Notes under the pieces: generated by a model | The model's database searches: none | What the model was told of the DNA's origin: nothing | The model's input: only the letters and a program-made list of their open reading frames with translations | Source of the DNA: Isoetes taiwanensis | Lineage: Eukaryota > Streptophyta > Lycopodiopsida > Isoetales > Isoetaceae | Direction of reading: 5' to 3' | Length of the DNA: 64,000 bases | Assembly (NCBI GenBank): GCA_021234155.1 | Contig: JAJEKV010000494.1 | Location: 1 to 64,000 of the forward strand | Part shown: positions 46,971 through 58,842 of the stretch, piece by piece | Position numbering within the stretch: the first letter of the stretch is position 1 | Layout of the letters: each line of letters begins with the position of its first letter | Position numbers and translations under genes: made by a program

Positions 46971-47842
46971 GGGAGACTTTCAAAGGTTGCTCACAAACTT
47001 ACAAGACAAGTTTGCACCTATGGAATTAGTTTTAAAGTGGAATCTTTGCGGATGAAGGGAAGCTTTCAAAGTTTGAAAATCCCAGGATGGTCCCTATCGG
47101 ATTTTAGGAGATCTTTGGCTGCTCATCTTATAGGTTGGATCTTAGTACGAGGATTAGAGCGCCAAATCCCATTAATATTCAACACCTTAAAAAGATATTG
47201 GCCTCGGCATGCCCTTGAGCCTCTTCACTTCTATATAAGCATTTGTTCTAGCTTAGAATAGTTTAGTCTATAATTTCAAAGCTGAGGTTTTAATATTTCT
47301 TTTGATTAGCATATTTCCTTTGAGGTTTAATATTGTGTCTTTTCTACGTTTAGCTAAGGGGAATGTGACCACAAGGGATGAAGACTTTGATTATTACCTA
47401 TTAATGAGTTCTATGTTGTCATGACCAGGGACCATTTGTTAAAACATTTCATCCCCTTTTCTAAAAGCTGGCCTATTCTTCATAAGACCTTTGCTTCTCC
47501 ATTGGAGTTCTAGAGTGCTATCCATATATCATTTTTCCACATCTTGCTTGGCACTCATGCTAACCTTGATTTCTTGTCATATATGGGTTCATTCTTTTCT
47601 CCTCCATTTTTCACACGCCTATAAGTTGCCTTACATTCCATTTCAACCTTCTATCCTTTTATTTTCCTCCCTACAATGCTCGCACCACATTTCCACCATA
47701 GCGAGTTCATCTCACACTCATACCACTCACTTCATTGCTCTACATCATTACGTCACACCTGCACGGTATTTGAAGGTCCTCAGGTCTAAGTTTACATCTG
47801 TTGGGAGTTTTGGGGGACCAGCCATTCTTTCCTTTGAGGAGA
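46971..47842 (+). other. Inner element 3' untranslated part and polypurine region
   Basis: No gene is recognised. The purine-rich TTTGAGGAGA directly before the right LTR is the likely polypurine tract that primes second-strand DNA. Confidence 0.6.
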
Positions 47843-50282
47843 TGTTGCCCATTTTGGCAACATGGACCCAAGCATCTATGTTTCAAAACCTTCATTCCAT
47901 TTACATTTCCTTTAAGGAAAAGTTCGTGCTATTGTGATCCCATTCAGGAGTTTGGAAGACATTTGACCAAGATTGGAAGACATTGGGGATCTCCTATTAT
48001 GGCCTAGTCTTTTCCTTGAGGTAAACTACCTTTCTAGACACATTCCTATTAGCTTAACATTTTCCTTTGATTTGAAGTGGGGGCAAAGGCTATAGCAAGT
48101 TTATCAAGGAGGCACAAGACATTTTACCAAAGCTCAAAACCTTATGAAGCTTGCTTGAGAAGTTTGAAGTCACACACATGAGGATGCTACCCTAGAAGTG
48201 AAATTTGCTCTTATTCTAGCCTTGAAGTTTGGAAGACCCTTATAGAAGTTTGGAAGACCTTAGGCTTTGAGCAAATCTATCTTCACTAGGAGGTATGAAT
48301 TGAGCCCTAGAAACAATTTGAGATAAGATCAAGTGCTCTGAGAGGTACCCATCTCTTCTTCATTCCATTCATCTTACATCCCCCCTTTCTATATCCCAAA
48401 GAGCCTTCAAAACTTTTCCTTCACCATTGTTTCCACTTTTGAGACCTTTTCTCATCATTCTACTACTTATTTTTATGAATCCCACCTTCATTTGAGAATT
48501 GTCCCTAGTGATCTTGAAAACCTTCAAAGGCAAAAGGCTTCTTTCTCATTCTCATTCATCTTCCTAAAACCCTAAGTATAGCCTATTTACACCCTTTTCC
48601 CATCTTTTTCCTATGACTTTTTCACCATCCTTATGTTCCAATATTCATTGACCATGGGTCAAAAGGGACCAAAATTCAAATGTTTTAGTTTGACCTAAAA
48701 ACCCTCCTAGATGGAAAGCTTGGAAAAAGAGTGACTTGGTCTTTTAAAATTCAAAAAAACCTTTGGAAAGACCTTCAAAATTGGATTCTTGGGATCGTGC
48801 CAAAAATAAAAAACCTATTCTAGCCTATCTACCCTATCTATTTTGCGATAGTTCGTGTCACCTCCCCTTTTTTTTCCACGTGGCGTGGGGTGGGGGGGCT
48901 GCAGTGGCCTGGTGTCCCCCTGGCGTGTGTACGCAAATTTAATAATGGTGCATTTTTTTTATTATATACCTTAGCCTCGAGAACCGCGCTACTGTGGGAT
49001 ATATCACCCTCAAGAATTTTTCGATGAACCCTAAGAAATAGGGAACATGCTAAATCCGCCAATGGTACCTAAACTTGATTGAATCCATAATTTCGCCTGA
49101 AATTAGCTCTAAACCTTTTTCGAAAACCATGGGGATCCTTTGTGGCATTTGATTCGATGGAAATTGCTCAATTTGGGCCTCAAATCACTCAATAGAAGCT
49201 AGCTTTTTGGGAAGAACGGTTCTTAAACCAGCACAGATCAAATCGACCGCCCTCAGAGATATACCTCGTGATTTTGGCGCATTGAATTTTTGATATCCTT
49301 TGTTCTGCTCATTTCGTATTTCAGCTCCATTTCCGTTCGAGATTGAAGTCCACGTTGGATTTGTGACTGTTGAAGATCGGGGCAACTTCGTTTGCAAACT
49401 TAAATAATCACTCCATATTACTTCATTGGTATTTTTGAAGCTCTCGAAAGGCTCAAGCGGTCTTGAATTTTCTCTCAAGCATTATTATTATTTTCAAAGC
49501 GTGGTAATACCACCTGCTGACATAGTCATACCTTACGTATCCATTGCTATAATGCATAGTCTTTGCCTGAAAAATCATTGTCATCATTGTACATCCTTTT
49601 TTTGTGGATACGCATTGCCCTTTTAAAAGCAAAAACAAACCAAAAACAAGACTAAAAAATATTTACTGAGAAATTATATCTTCTTGGTAGTTGTATCTCA
49701 TCCTTATAGAAATCCTGACACCTATACATTGGAGAAAACATATAAAAGATTTCTTTTTCATAAGCAATTCTGAGTTTGTTCTTTTCTTGAGGTTTTGTTT
49801 ACTTACGAGAAAAATTAAAACATCCTTTGCTATTCAAACCTTTGCACGTGATCTAGAGGCTATTTTGAAGTTGCACTCGCATGGATCCCAACCCAAAATT
49901 CCCATCAAACTCCATACGCAAAATTTGGCTCTGTTTTGGCAGCGACCAACTTTTTGACCTGCCTTTGACCTCGATTTTCTTGACCTTCCCTTATTCAAAT
50001 CAAGTCAAGTCTTCTCCACCATTTTCCTACGCTTGTTGACCAGCGATAACACCAATCAGATCTTCAAAAATCTCTCAAGGTGTAATGCCAAGTTTGGTTT
50101 TTGCTCGGCAGTTTTTTTTTCGGTTTGGGGACTCTAGTGATTTTGAAAAAACTAGCACTTAAAAAATGAATTTTCTGGTTTCATATGACAAGGATTGATC
50201 ACCCTAAGTGATCTGGAGGTTCTAACCACTTTGTTTAAGATTCCTTTGAGGTTAGGCTAAAATTCCGGTTTTTAGGCTAACA
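47843..50282 (+). repeat. Right LTR of inner element
   Basis: Partner of 39372-41818, starting TGTTGCCCATTTTGGCAACA and ending GGCTAACA. The copies differ by many single-base indels and small block substitutions. Confidence 0.93.
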
Positions 50283-53243
50283 AGTTTGCCCCAAGATTTT
50301 CTACACTTCAAACTCTCGCTCCCAAGGATCCGGCCCCTTTTGCATCACGTATCCTTCTTGGCCACTTTAAGGTGAAGCCCTTGTTGGCCCAAATAAAGAA
50401 GTCATTTGACGACACCAGCTTCTGAATTCTCTCAAATGGAACTTAGGCTCCAAATCGACCCGGTTAGGCGGTTCATCGCCAATATCGTTAACGACCCATA
50501 AAGGCTACACTTTGTGTGGTCGATGGCACCACTATTTCGTTGACTCAACATTTGATTTAAAGGGTATTTCATATTCCTTGCACACCCCCCTTTGTGTATC
50601 ATGGTGCGCTATACGGGGATCTCGATGTCACGCGAGTTTGGTGCACGCTTATCATGCCAATGTCCATCGTCCCGACCAATATCGACAAGCCTCAACGAAA
50701 CCTTTGTTAAATTTACGTGGCGAAAATTCCTTGGGTATTCTATCAAGAACACCTATATCAATAAGCCTTTCTATAACACGGTCCTCTTTGCTACACACTC
50801 CAAACACCACATAGATTGGCCCCAAATGATGTTCTATCGTCTTCTCCAAGAAATGGACCGCCTTAGGGGTACCACTTCCATTTCGAAGTTTACGTGGGAG
50901 GCCACTTTCAAGCCCTCATCCGTCATTACTTCCCTCCCACACCACCAAATTCTCATAATTCCACTTTCGGGCTCCCTTCCAATCACTCACCAAGTTGGCA
51001 CTTCACGCCCGTCTTCTTGGTCATGTCCTTGATCCACACCCATGTCCGCTGTCTCCTCCTCCGGCTACACCATCCACTTCACACCATTTTTCCCAAACAT
51101 CCCAAACCGGGCAGCGGCAAGCTCCACCACCACAACACCCTCGATGGGTTGTTGTATCAATATCGGCCGGGATGCTCAATTTCTGGCGCTCTCAAGTTAC
51201 AAGAATCCTAAGGCGGCTCTTATGGCGAGGGTTCCAGGCACTAGAGGCCTCGATCGCGGTACACGGGACCTTCAAAGGCGCAAGCGCCCAAGTTGCAACT
51301 TTGGAGGTCAAACTTCAAGACAACAAGCCGGCTCTCTTGGCTCATGCGGTCTCAAAGTGCACAAGCTCAAGTCGAGCCAACTTCGCATGAGATCAGCGGG
51401 CTCGGCTCGGTCAAAAATTAGGACTTTATTGGAGCACAACAAGTCCAAAGCCGCTCTCGAGTACCAGGGTGAATATTGCTAAGCTCAATGCCTTGTACTC
51501 AACCTGTGTGAAAATTTCAGCACTCAAGTTCAAAACCTTTCAACCGCGGGGCGCTCAAGTTGCCTCCAGCTGACTCGGCTTCGATACGGACCGGACCTCT
51601 CGGCTCACCCTCTTCAAGATCGGCTACTGCAGGTGCAAAAAGCGAAGATCTTGGATGACAGCGGAGATTGCGGGTGCTTCGTCTCAATACTCCGGAAATC
51701 CTCCTCCCAGTCAACACTTCTCAGAAAGGGTCCGTGACCGATCCGCCTTCTTTGCCGAAAAGGGACAACCGGATCCGTGATCTCGAACAACAATTTGCGG
51801 CAAGCTATTCGGGGTCTGGCGATGAGGCTCAAGCAAAACTTGCGCCATACCGCCATTCTTCCTGAGAATGCCCGGTGACTTCCAGTTCCTCCCCGCTATC
51901 CGCGATTATGTGGTTGCTCGGCGCCCACCTCTTCCTTTCGAAGTGGCATCGGCGGCGTGATGGCCCAATGGATATTCCACTGGCGGGTGATTTTCTTCGA
52001 ATTTGGCGAACTCTCCATTGAAGACAAAGGGTTGTCTTTGTGCCCTTGTCGTCTTTGATCTCATACAACGTGCAGATCCGGACTTTATCACCTTGAGAGT
52101 GGTTCAGCCATGGCTTACATATTTCATGATTTCTATCTGGGTGATACTAATGGGAACACTTTGGAAATGGGCCCACGCCGGACTTTTCGGGGTGACCCCA
52201 ACGTGCAATGGGTGCTGAGGGATAACAATCCATATCTTTGGATCCTCTTTCACTCCAAACTCTTCATCGAGTACATGCCCGAGCTTGCCAATCATTTATC
52301 TCTCGGCGGCTTGAAGCGCCGCAACAAATCGGGAAGTATCTAGGACATCAGGATCTTCCCTATGCACAAATTTATATGCGGCACCTGCGGTTACAATCGA
52401 TTACAAGCTCGTTGGATAGCAAGGCGGTCCCCGCGGGATGGGATAGCCCTCTGTCAACTCTCAGACTCTCTGCTTCTCTTTGGGATCGTTGGTGTCGGGG
52501 CTCTTGATCCGGATCTTGTCGGGTCAATTGGGGAGACCGCTAAAGCAACCCGCCCGCGGGCATGGTTCCTTCTCCCTATGCTTCCAGCTGCGTACCTCCA
52601 CTTTGAGTTCTGACCCGATTGAAGCCTTCCTTTTTGGACCAAGGTCATGGATGGTCATGGGGCTGGACACCACCTCGGATCTCGGCCGGATCTCCGATTG
52701 GGATCCACGTTTTGTTCGCCGCTCACATTGGGAAGAAGGTGCCACTGACGGACAACACCACCAATTGGATCTACATTGCTAATGGCGTGGTTGTAGCGGC
52801 CAGCGGATCGCTTCATGGTCTCGACACCTTCTTGCGAATGCCTCCACCTCACACGATCCCTTGGGTCCATCTTCAAAGCGGGATTTTTTTGCGCTGCTCT
52901 CAAATGCATTTTGCTAAGCTCCTTAAATCTAAGCGTCCCATTTTCTTTGCAATCCGAATGCGATTCGGTTTTGGCCTTGGACGGACTGTCTCCTCATGGA
53001 ATGTCGTTACATTTCTTGACGCCCACGCCGCGCCTTGAAGACATGGTGCGCTTTAAACTTTCTTATTGATCACCGAGATCCCCGCCCTTGGCCAAAATAC
53101 TCCTCAAGCTCTTCAATCACGCCCGGGATCTCATAAGCGGTACCATAATGGTGCGGAGTCCTCGCGGAGGATCACTTTCGAGCGGATGGCTTCCAGCCCG
53201 GCAGCTTCCTCCTTTTTCTTCACTCGAGTGTCGTTTGGTGGGG
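50283..53243 (+). pseudogene. Outer element, long region after pol with coding-like pieces
   Basis: After the nested insertion, broken frames contain VVDGTTISLTQHLI and VFHIP (50517-50580) and YGDLDVTRVWCTLI (50610-50655). This is a pattern I associate with the 'putative plant transposon protein' domain found in some plant retroelements. A frame at 50592-51032 and a possible coiled-coil piece (51200-51360) follow, then MAYIFHDFYLGDTNGNTLEM (52110) and QWVLRDNNPYLWILFHSKLF. I cannot assign the later part. It is unusual for about 3.9 kb to follow integrase, and an env-like or extra ORF is possible. Confidence 0.5.
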
Positions 53244-53834
53244 TGTTAGTCTGTGCCTCACAGTACGGGACTATTCATGGCATCTGACGAACCGAGGTCA
53301 AGCTCAAAGGATCCTCGATCGCCCACGAATTGGGTCATCAAAGGCTCCATGAAGACCAAGCGAGACCATCAGCGGTCAAAGCCTTTGGCCGATCAACAAG
53401 CAAGCGCCAGCTTTCGGACAAGTGACGACCCGGTCACCGTCGGCGTCGGCGTCGGTATTGATTCTAGGCACTTCAAGAGGCACGCCAAACATTCCTGGCA
53501 AATCGGGCCTCTTCCGAGAGACGCAAGATCGGTCGAGTGTCTATATTGGGCCCAAGGCCATTGTACTATATATATATGAGTAGAGCTAGCACATGAGTTT
53601 TTTAGATGAGTTTTGAGTCTTGTCTCCTTTCAGTTTTTCTCTCTATTGCGAGAGCTCATGTATTTCATCATTGATATCAAGGAAGCTTATCATCTTTCTC
53701 TCATTTGTTGTTTTTCTTTCTTTTTCTTCTCTTCTTACCAAATCATCCGTGACATAGTCCCAGGACTCTCTTTATTAGATCCACGGGTCCTCCAGAGGGG
53801 CTGTCTTCGGGGAGTTCGAACCCGACCCCAAACA
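53244..53834 (+). repeat. Right LTR of outer element
   Basis: Starts TGTTAGTCTGTGCC and ends CCCCAAACA, followed by the target duplication TGCAT. It matches 31089-31665 with scattered substitutions and indels. GTACTATATATATATGAG is at about 53564. Confidence 0.92.
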
Positions 53835-54110
53835 TGCATCGGACCTTTTCTCCTGCGAAACATTGACTGGGGAGGGGCTTCAAATTCTGCATACACCGTC
53901 TAGAAATGCTGCTTACGTTCTTCTTGGAATAGATAGAAGCCTTTCTATTGCTGATTGATGCACTCCCTTTGTTGAAGATCGACCATTTGCGGTGTACTCC
54001 TTTTTGCTTGAAGAACATCAGTATTTCTATCATATTTTTGAGCTTGAAAAGTCTCTTTCACATTCAAAATTAAATCCCTCATAAGGGCATTTTCTTTTTG
54101 GATCTGTTAC
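53835..54110 (-). pseudogene. 5' part of the DDE-type gene beyond the retrotransposon
   Basis: On the minus strand, TDPKRKCPYEGFNFECERDF (about 54095-54035), then QAKRSTPQMVDLQQRECINQ, and VYAEFEAPPQSMFRRRK (about 53900-53848) read up to the retrotransposon edge. The exon that continues at 31088 begins ALSDEAIGKIKNFW, so the insertion split one exon. One missing A in the AAAA run near 53848 and two in-frame stops break the frame. Assignment rests on continuity and memory of the family. Confidence 0.55.
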
Positions 54111-54855
54111 ATCAACATTGAGTGGAAGATGTTTAATCTTCTTGAAGAATCTCGATGCTCTCGGGTAGAAGCATGAAAGGGTGGGCAAAAAAGTGCGATT
54201 TTACATTTTACAAATTCAAAATGTAAGGAAATCCCTTCTCCCCCCTCGAAATTATTATTCTTGGAATGAATCATTAATGGGGCAAATAATTTTGAACTCT
54301 CCTCCCCTCTCTGTTCAACCTCCCTCCGCTCGAACCTCCATAGCCAAAAAGCTTGACATCCATATTCGAACCTCCATAGCCAAGATCGGGACCTCCATAG
54401 CCAAAAAGCTTGCATTTTGAGAGCTGAAGCACCGGGGAGCAGGATCATGGCAAGCAGCTTGGAACAAAGACATCTCCAAGGGAAATCTCCCCATAACAAA
54501 CCTGAAAAGCCCATGCCAAGGTCTCCCACTAGAGCTGCTTGCTTAGAAAACTCAAGAGTGGGTCTTCTTGAGGAAAGGTAAGCATCGAGCTTGGTGAGGG
54601 AGCAACAATTTTGATAGCATGTTTCGAGGGCTAGTGCAAATAGTGCGCCAGGATGTTTGGGGTTGAAGCCCCTATTTGTTAGGGGGTTATCAAGAGTGCG
54701 GGGATTAAGCCTATTTGAATGGTGATTTTTTTTACACGTGGTATGAGCACGTTTTTGTAGGAAGGACATTGCAAATCATCACATTCCATTGTATTTTGCC
54801 CGGAGCATATGCACTTCATTACAAAGGAGTAAAGCATTGATTGGGATGAGGTGAA
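54111..54855. other. Intergenic or decayed region with a short repeat
   Basis: CGAACCTCCATAGCCAA-type phrases recur three times at 54330-54415, with AAAAAGCTTG(A/C) following two of them. The 220-codon minus-strand frame (54107-54769) runs through this repeat, giving repeated FWLWRF-like residues, and matches nothing I know. Confidence 0.5.
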
Positions 54856-55510
54856 AGCAAGTGCAAGTCTTCATTCAAAAGGCTCTCAAAAAGAATCGAC
54901 CTGAGCAATTAGCTCTGATAAAGTCTTCCAATGTTAAAGCTATTAAATGTATGCCTCATGTAGAATTGGGGCAGCGGTTGGAAATGATGAAAAGGTGGAG
55001 GGAAAGAAGAGTATTAGGTTACGCCTCCATGCTTGATGAAATCTGAGACTTTAAAGAGAAAAGGAAAACAATGGAAATTAGGCTGTTGAAGCATGAGAGT
55101 GATAAGAGCTTCTTGACAAGACTTGTGCGGGAATAAAGATGCAAAATATGTGGCTTGATTCCAGCATTATGGCAGGTTTAAAAGCAAGCGGGAAGCCAAG
55201 CTGATGTGCAAATGGCTTTGACATCCCATTTAGAGGAGGAGAAGTCAAGTTATATTTTGACTTACATGCTCTAATGATTCCCATTGATTGTTTAAAGGAT
55301 GATTTGCAAGAATTAGAAGATGCCATTGAAAAATCAGCAAGGATATGGAAGTTAATTCCAAGCGTGAGAATAGAATAAAGGAGATGACTAAGCATTTGGA
55401 AAGATCAGACCGATGGGCCTGGGCGGCTCCATGCTTCATGACAAGGCCGGGCGCTTCATCCTCACATATTACCAATACTTGCAACAAGCGCAATGATTGC
55501 CTTGGCTCGA
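54856..55510 (+). pseudogene. Unassigned coding-like remnant
   Basis: Several consecutive + strand pieces have protein-like composition: ALIKSSNVKAIKCMPHVELG and MMKRWRERRVLGYASMLDE (54915-55040), FRGGEVKLYFDLHALMIPID (55230-55290) and DDLQELEDAIEKSARIWKLI (55300-55360). Frames change between them. I do not recognise the family; a transposon-derived protein is possible. Confidence 0.35.
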
Positions 55511-56349
55511 CCATGGTAATATCTCCACTTTGTAGTCATACATATTGTCTATTTTGTCTTGTATTGAGGTTTCAGCGGCGAATACATGTGTACATGATTG
55601 TTCATGGTCGGGGACCTGCGCCCTTAGCAATCCCTACGAAGGTACATCTATTTCTATTTTCATTACATAATTAGTTTGAGTGTACTTAGATGTAGTTAGT
55701 TTCCATCATGTACATAGCGTATTAGCATTTGATTTGGCGTGGTTTTTGTCTTTCTTGTAAAAGAAAATGTATTTGCTTCTATTCTTTACATTTACATACC
55801 CTAATTGAAGTGCTTTTACGGAATTCCTTTCTGAGGGGTGTCTTAATAGGGTGTATTGCATATGGTATTTACTTTGCATTTACATGTGATAATGCATATG
55901 AATTTAGTATTTGACTTTCCTTTACATTCAATCTTTGAATGATGTATTTGATAGGGTGTCTTGATAAAATATTTTGTTCTTTACATTTTACATATGTTTC
56001 GAAATGCATTTGAATTTAGTATTTGGTTTCCCTTTACATTCGATAGCTATGCACACTAATGTACTTCTATTTTGTCGTTACATTATCGTGAAAGTTTGCT
56101 TTGTAGTTACTTGCATGTAATTAACATTTGTTTAGTTTTGATTTGCATCTGATTGTTTTTCTTGATTTTGCTTCTATCTACTCTATATCTCACTTGATTT
56201 GAATCAAGTGTTTACATTCTTATTTGCTTATGATCCCAATTGTGTCAATGCGGATATGGGTAGTATCAAGAAAAGCAAGAAGTAAAAGCTAATTAAACTA
56301 AACAATTCATGTTTCGTGCACTATACTTAAGTTGGATATAGCAAAATCT
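55511..56349. other. AT-rich region with recurring TTACATT words
   Basis: No gene is seen. TTTACATT, TTACATTC and TGCATTTG occur many times, and a similar field is at 63300-63700. Confidence 0.5.
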
Positions 56350-57570
56350 TATGTTGTAGGTGAAAAAGAAGGATGTTGGGAAGGGGTTGCATTTACCATT
56401 CTCGGACATCCCAATTCTTGAACTGGCACAAAAGATCTTTTTGCTATCGATGTCGAAGATCCATCCACATCTACATCACCTTTGAGAATTGCAACAACTC
56501 ATAAGCAATCGGTCTTGATTTTGGAGACCGAGGGGGTACTTGGATAAAACTTGAAGATACGGAAGGTAGGGTGATTGCATTCCGATTACATTCGATTACA
56601 TTAAGATTGCATATGTTATAGTTAGAGTTCACTAATGTTCAATATTTTGCAGCGTAGGTTGTGTCCCAAAAAGAGATCCTACAGTTGAAGCCGGTACGCT
56701 ATTATTAAAAGAACAAAGTGAAAGCCTTAAAGTAATTCTCTCTCCTTTTAGGGGTTTCTTTTTTTTTTGTATTTTGAAGATTCACGTTGGCGTGTTTTTA
56801 CAGATAAAATTACTGAAGATGTTGGTGGCGACATTGAAAGCAAGGATCTGGCTTCTTGTTGAAGTTCAAGTTGAGGAAAAGTCTTGTTCTTTGGCGGTCG
56901 TGTTTCTTTTTTGTCTTGCTTTTCAAAACATTAGAATGAAGCACTTTCTTTGCCAGAGACTTGTGGCGATTCAATGGAGCTAGATGATGTTGAAGAAGCC
57001 TTGGAGATTGCACCAAAGGCAACTACTAAATTTATGGTCAAAGGCTGATGCCAAAGCAATTTGAAAAAAGAGTGCAAACCGGAAAGGCGGGGACATCCGG
57101 GCAAAGCGGTAATTGCTAGCTTACATTTACTTAGTTATACTTGATAGCTTATTAGATTTTACTCGTTTTGCAGGTCTAAACCTTTGGAAAGAGATTGGAA
57201 GGTATCAATTTATGCTTTATTGTCATGGATCAATTGTTAATATGACACTAATATCTTGGATCGACGAAATGATGACAAGGATAAACTTATGGAATTCCGC
57301 CATTCCGCCATTCAAAACCGCATAAGGCTGAAATGAAAGTGGTTGCATCGGCGTAGCAATTTTATGTGCAACTAACTCTAAAATGAGTAGCCAGCTTAGT
57401 GGATCTTTATGGCGAGGTAATAACTGATTTATGTCGGCTGTATTTGTTGCTATTCTTGTCTCTAATATTAACCTTAATCTAATCTAGGTGCTTGCATGAG
57501 ACATTGCCTTCGAGTGGAAGAGCAAAAATATTTTTATCCACGCCACAACTACATAAGGTTTAGAGAAGCT
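56350..57570 (+). pseudogene. Possible 5' exons of the Ulp1-like gene
   Basis: Short pieces with plausible splice sites: LPETCGDSMELDDVEEALEI followed by APKATTKFM (56955-57040), and FWKEIGRYQFML-like (57180-57215). They lie upstream of and in the same direction as the Ulp1-like motifs. Stops and frame changes separate them, so exon structure cannot be fixed. Confidence 0.35.
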
Positions 57571-57629
57571 ACCAAGCGAAAAAAGGAAGAATTGAATCGT
57601 TGAAGGATCACCCACCATCATTGAAATAG

Positions 57630-58250
57630 TGAAATCGGGGATGAGGGTATTGTGGTAGCTAAATGCCATCATATCCTTGCACCTATCCTTGAGAATGACC
57701 ATTTTGTCTTTGGCTGTTTTACCTTCGCACCATCGATTCCAAGATCCTACACTTTTGACAATTCCGTCTTGAATCCTCTTATAGGTTATCGACGAATGAA
57801 AGCAATCAAAGGGTATGTAATACTTTAAGTTGTTGCTTTGCTTTCTTCTTATTTCGGTCTGCTAAATTTTGTGATATGTAGGTCGCGACACTTAAATGTT
57901 AACCCTCTCGATTGGTCAAGTATCTAGGCGTCGATTTCATGAAGAAATAATGTTAATCGGATTGACAAGTAGAGGTGCCCTGACAGCCGATTTAATATCA
58001 TGTGGGTTGTATGTGATGGGATTTATTTCACAAATATGTTGAAGCTCTTGTCTCGGTGAGATATGGAAGTAAGTTGTATACCTTCCCTTGTATATCTTTG
58101 CATCTCATGTTCCTTTAAATATTTCTAACCTTATTTATGGATGTCCGCGATTACATCTAAATGGTTCTCTCATGAATAATACATTTCGGCGACAATTTCT
58201 AATAGATGCTTTGGTCGCGCATTGTGATGCCAATCCGAGAAAGAGCGTCG
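57630..58250 (+). pseudogene. Ulp1-like (C48) cysteine protease domain, broken
   Basis: ILAPILENDHFVFGCFTFAP (57673-57732) carries the His, SYTFDNSVLNPLIGYRR the Asp (57757-57759), and ISCGLYVMGFISQI (57995-58036) the catalytic Cys (58001-58003). H, D, C in this order and the SCGLYVMGF context are those of Ulp1/SENP proteases, which cleave SUMO. An intron may lie at about 57819-57880. A final piece LIDALVAHCDANPRKS is at 58200. A frame slip before the Cys exon breaks the gene. Plant Ulp1 domains are often carried by Mutator-like transposons, so it need not be a housekeeping SUMO protease. Confidence 0.6.
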
Positions 58251-58539
58251 AAATCAGCCGGTGATCCTCGATTTTCGATTTAAAGAAAACTTCTAATTTC
58301 GATTTTATGATTGATGCAGGTAGAAGATCACGAGCGAGAATTTGAGCTGATCATGAGTCCGAAAGTATCGATTTTGCAAGATGAACTATGTAAAAGGCTT
58401 ATATCTATATATTTTTTGTTCACATTTTTGTGAACATTTCCTATCATAAAGAATGTGTAAATGACACTATCTTTGAATAGTATACTACTGATAGTATACT
58501 TTATGACTATGTTTAGTGATATGTTTTGTGACCTTGTAC

Positions 58540-58842
58540 CACACCACCCCCTCCACCACCACACTCACACCACAATCCACAACACCACCACCACCACCAC
58601 ACCCCCCACCACACTCCACCACACCACACCACACCACACACCACCACACCCCACCACCACACAGGTCTACCACCACATCATACCACCACCACCACGCTGA
58701 GACACCACCACACCCCCTCCCCACCACACACCACACCACATCATACCACCACACACCACTCTGAGACACCACCACCACCACCCCACCACCACCACCCCAC
58801 CACCACCACACACCCTCCACCACCCCCCACCACCACCACCAG
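58540..58842. repeat. CCACCACA low-complexity tract
   Basis: About 300 bp of almost pure A/C on the + strand built from CCACCACA, CACCACCC and ACACCACA units, with two CTGAGACACCACCA phrases. The long frames on both strands are by-products of composition. Confidence 0.95.

Larger units (their letters stand above)
39372..50282 (+). mobile_element. Inner Ty3/gypsy (Tat-like) LTR retrotransposon nested in the outer element
   Basis: TG...CA termini, long LTRs (39372-41818 and 47843-50282) and a gag-protease-RNase H-RT-RNase H-integrase interior, all on the + strand. Two RNase H domains and long LTRs point to the Tat lineage. I see no clear target-site duplication (GCGGGT on the left, AGTTT on the right). 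All genes are frame-broken. Confidence 0.92.
31089..53834 (+). mobile_element. Outer Ty3/gypsy LTR retrotransposon, nested host of a second element
   Basis: The element starts TG (31089), ends CA (53834) and is flanked by a perfect TGCAT duplication. It has LTRs of about 577 and 591 bp, gag and pol in the + direction, and a long region after pol. Its internal DNA is more GC-rich than the host. A second element (39372-50282) is inserted in it, so its own length is about 11.8 kb. All coding parts are frame-broken. It landed inside an exon of the DDE-type gene. Confidence 0.93.

Noticed and set aside
39367-50287. Target-site duplication for the inner element
   Set aside because: The bases outside the TG and CA ends (GCGGGT and AGTTT) do not match. 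The ends could be mis-set by a base or the duplication may have been lost.
54107-54769. 220-codon minus-strand frame
   Set aside because: Its repetitive FWLWRF-like part comes from a short DNA repeat, composition is not protein-like, and it resembles no family. The first part may overlap true DDE-type coding only by chance.
58485-58823. 112-codon Gly/Val-rich minus frame and Thr/His/Pro-rich + frames
   Set aside because: They are translations of the CCACCACA tract.
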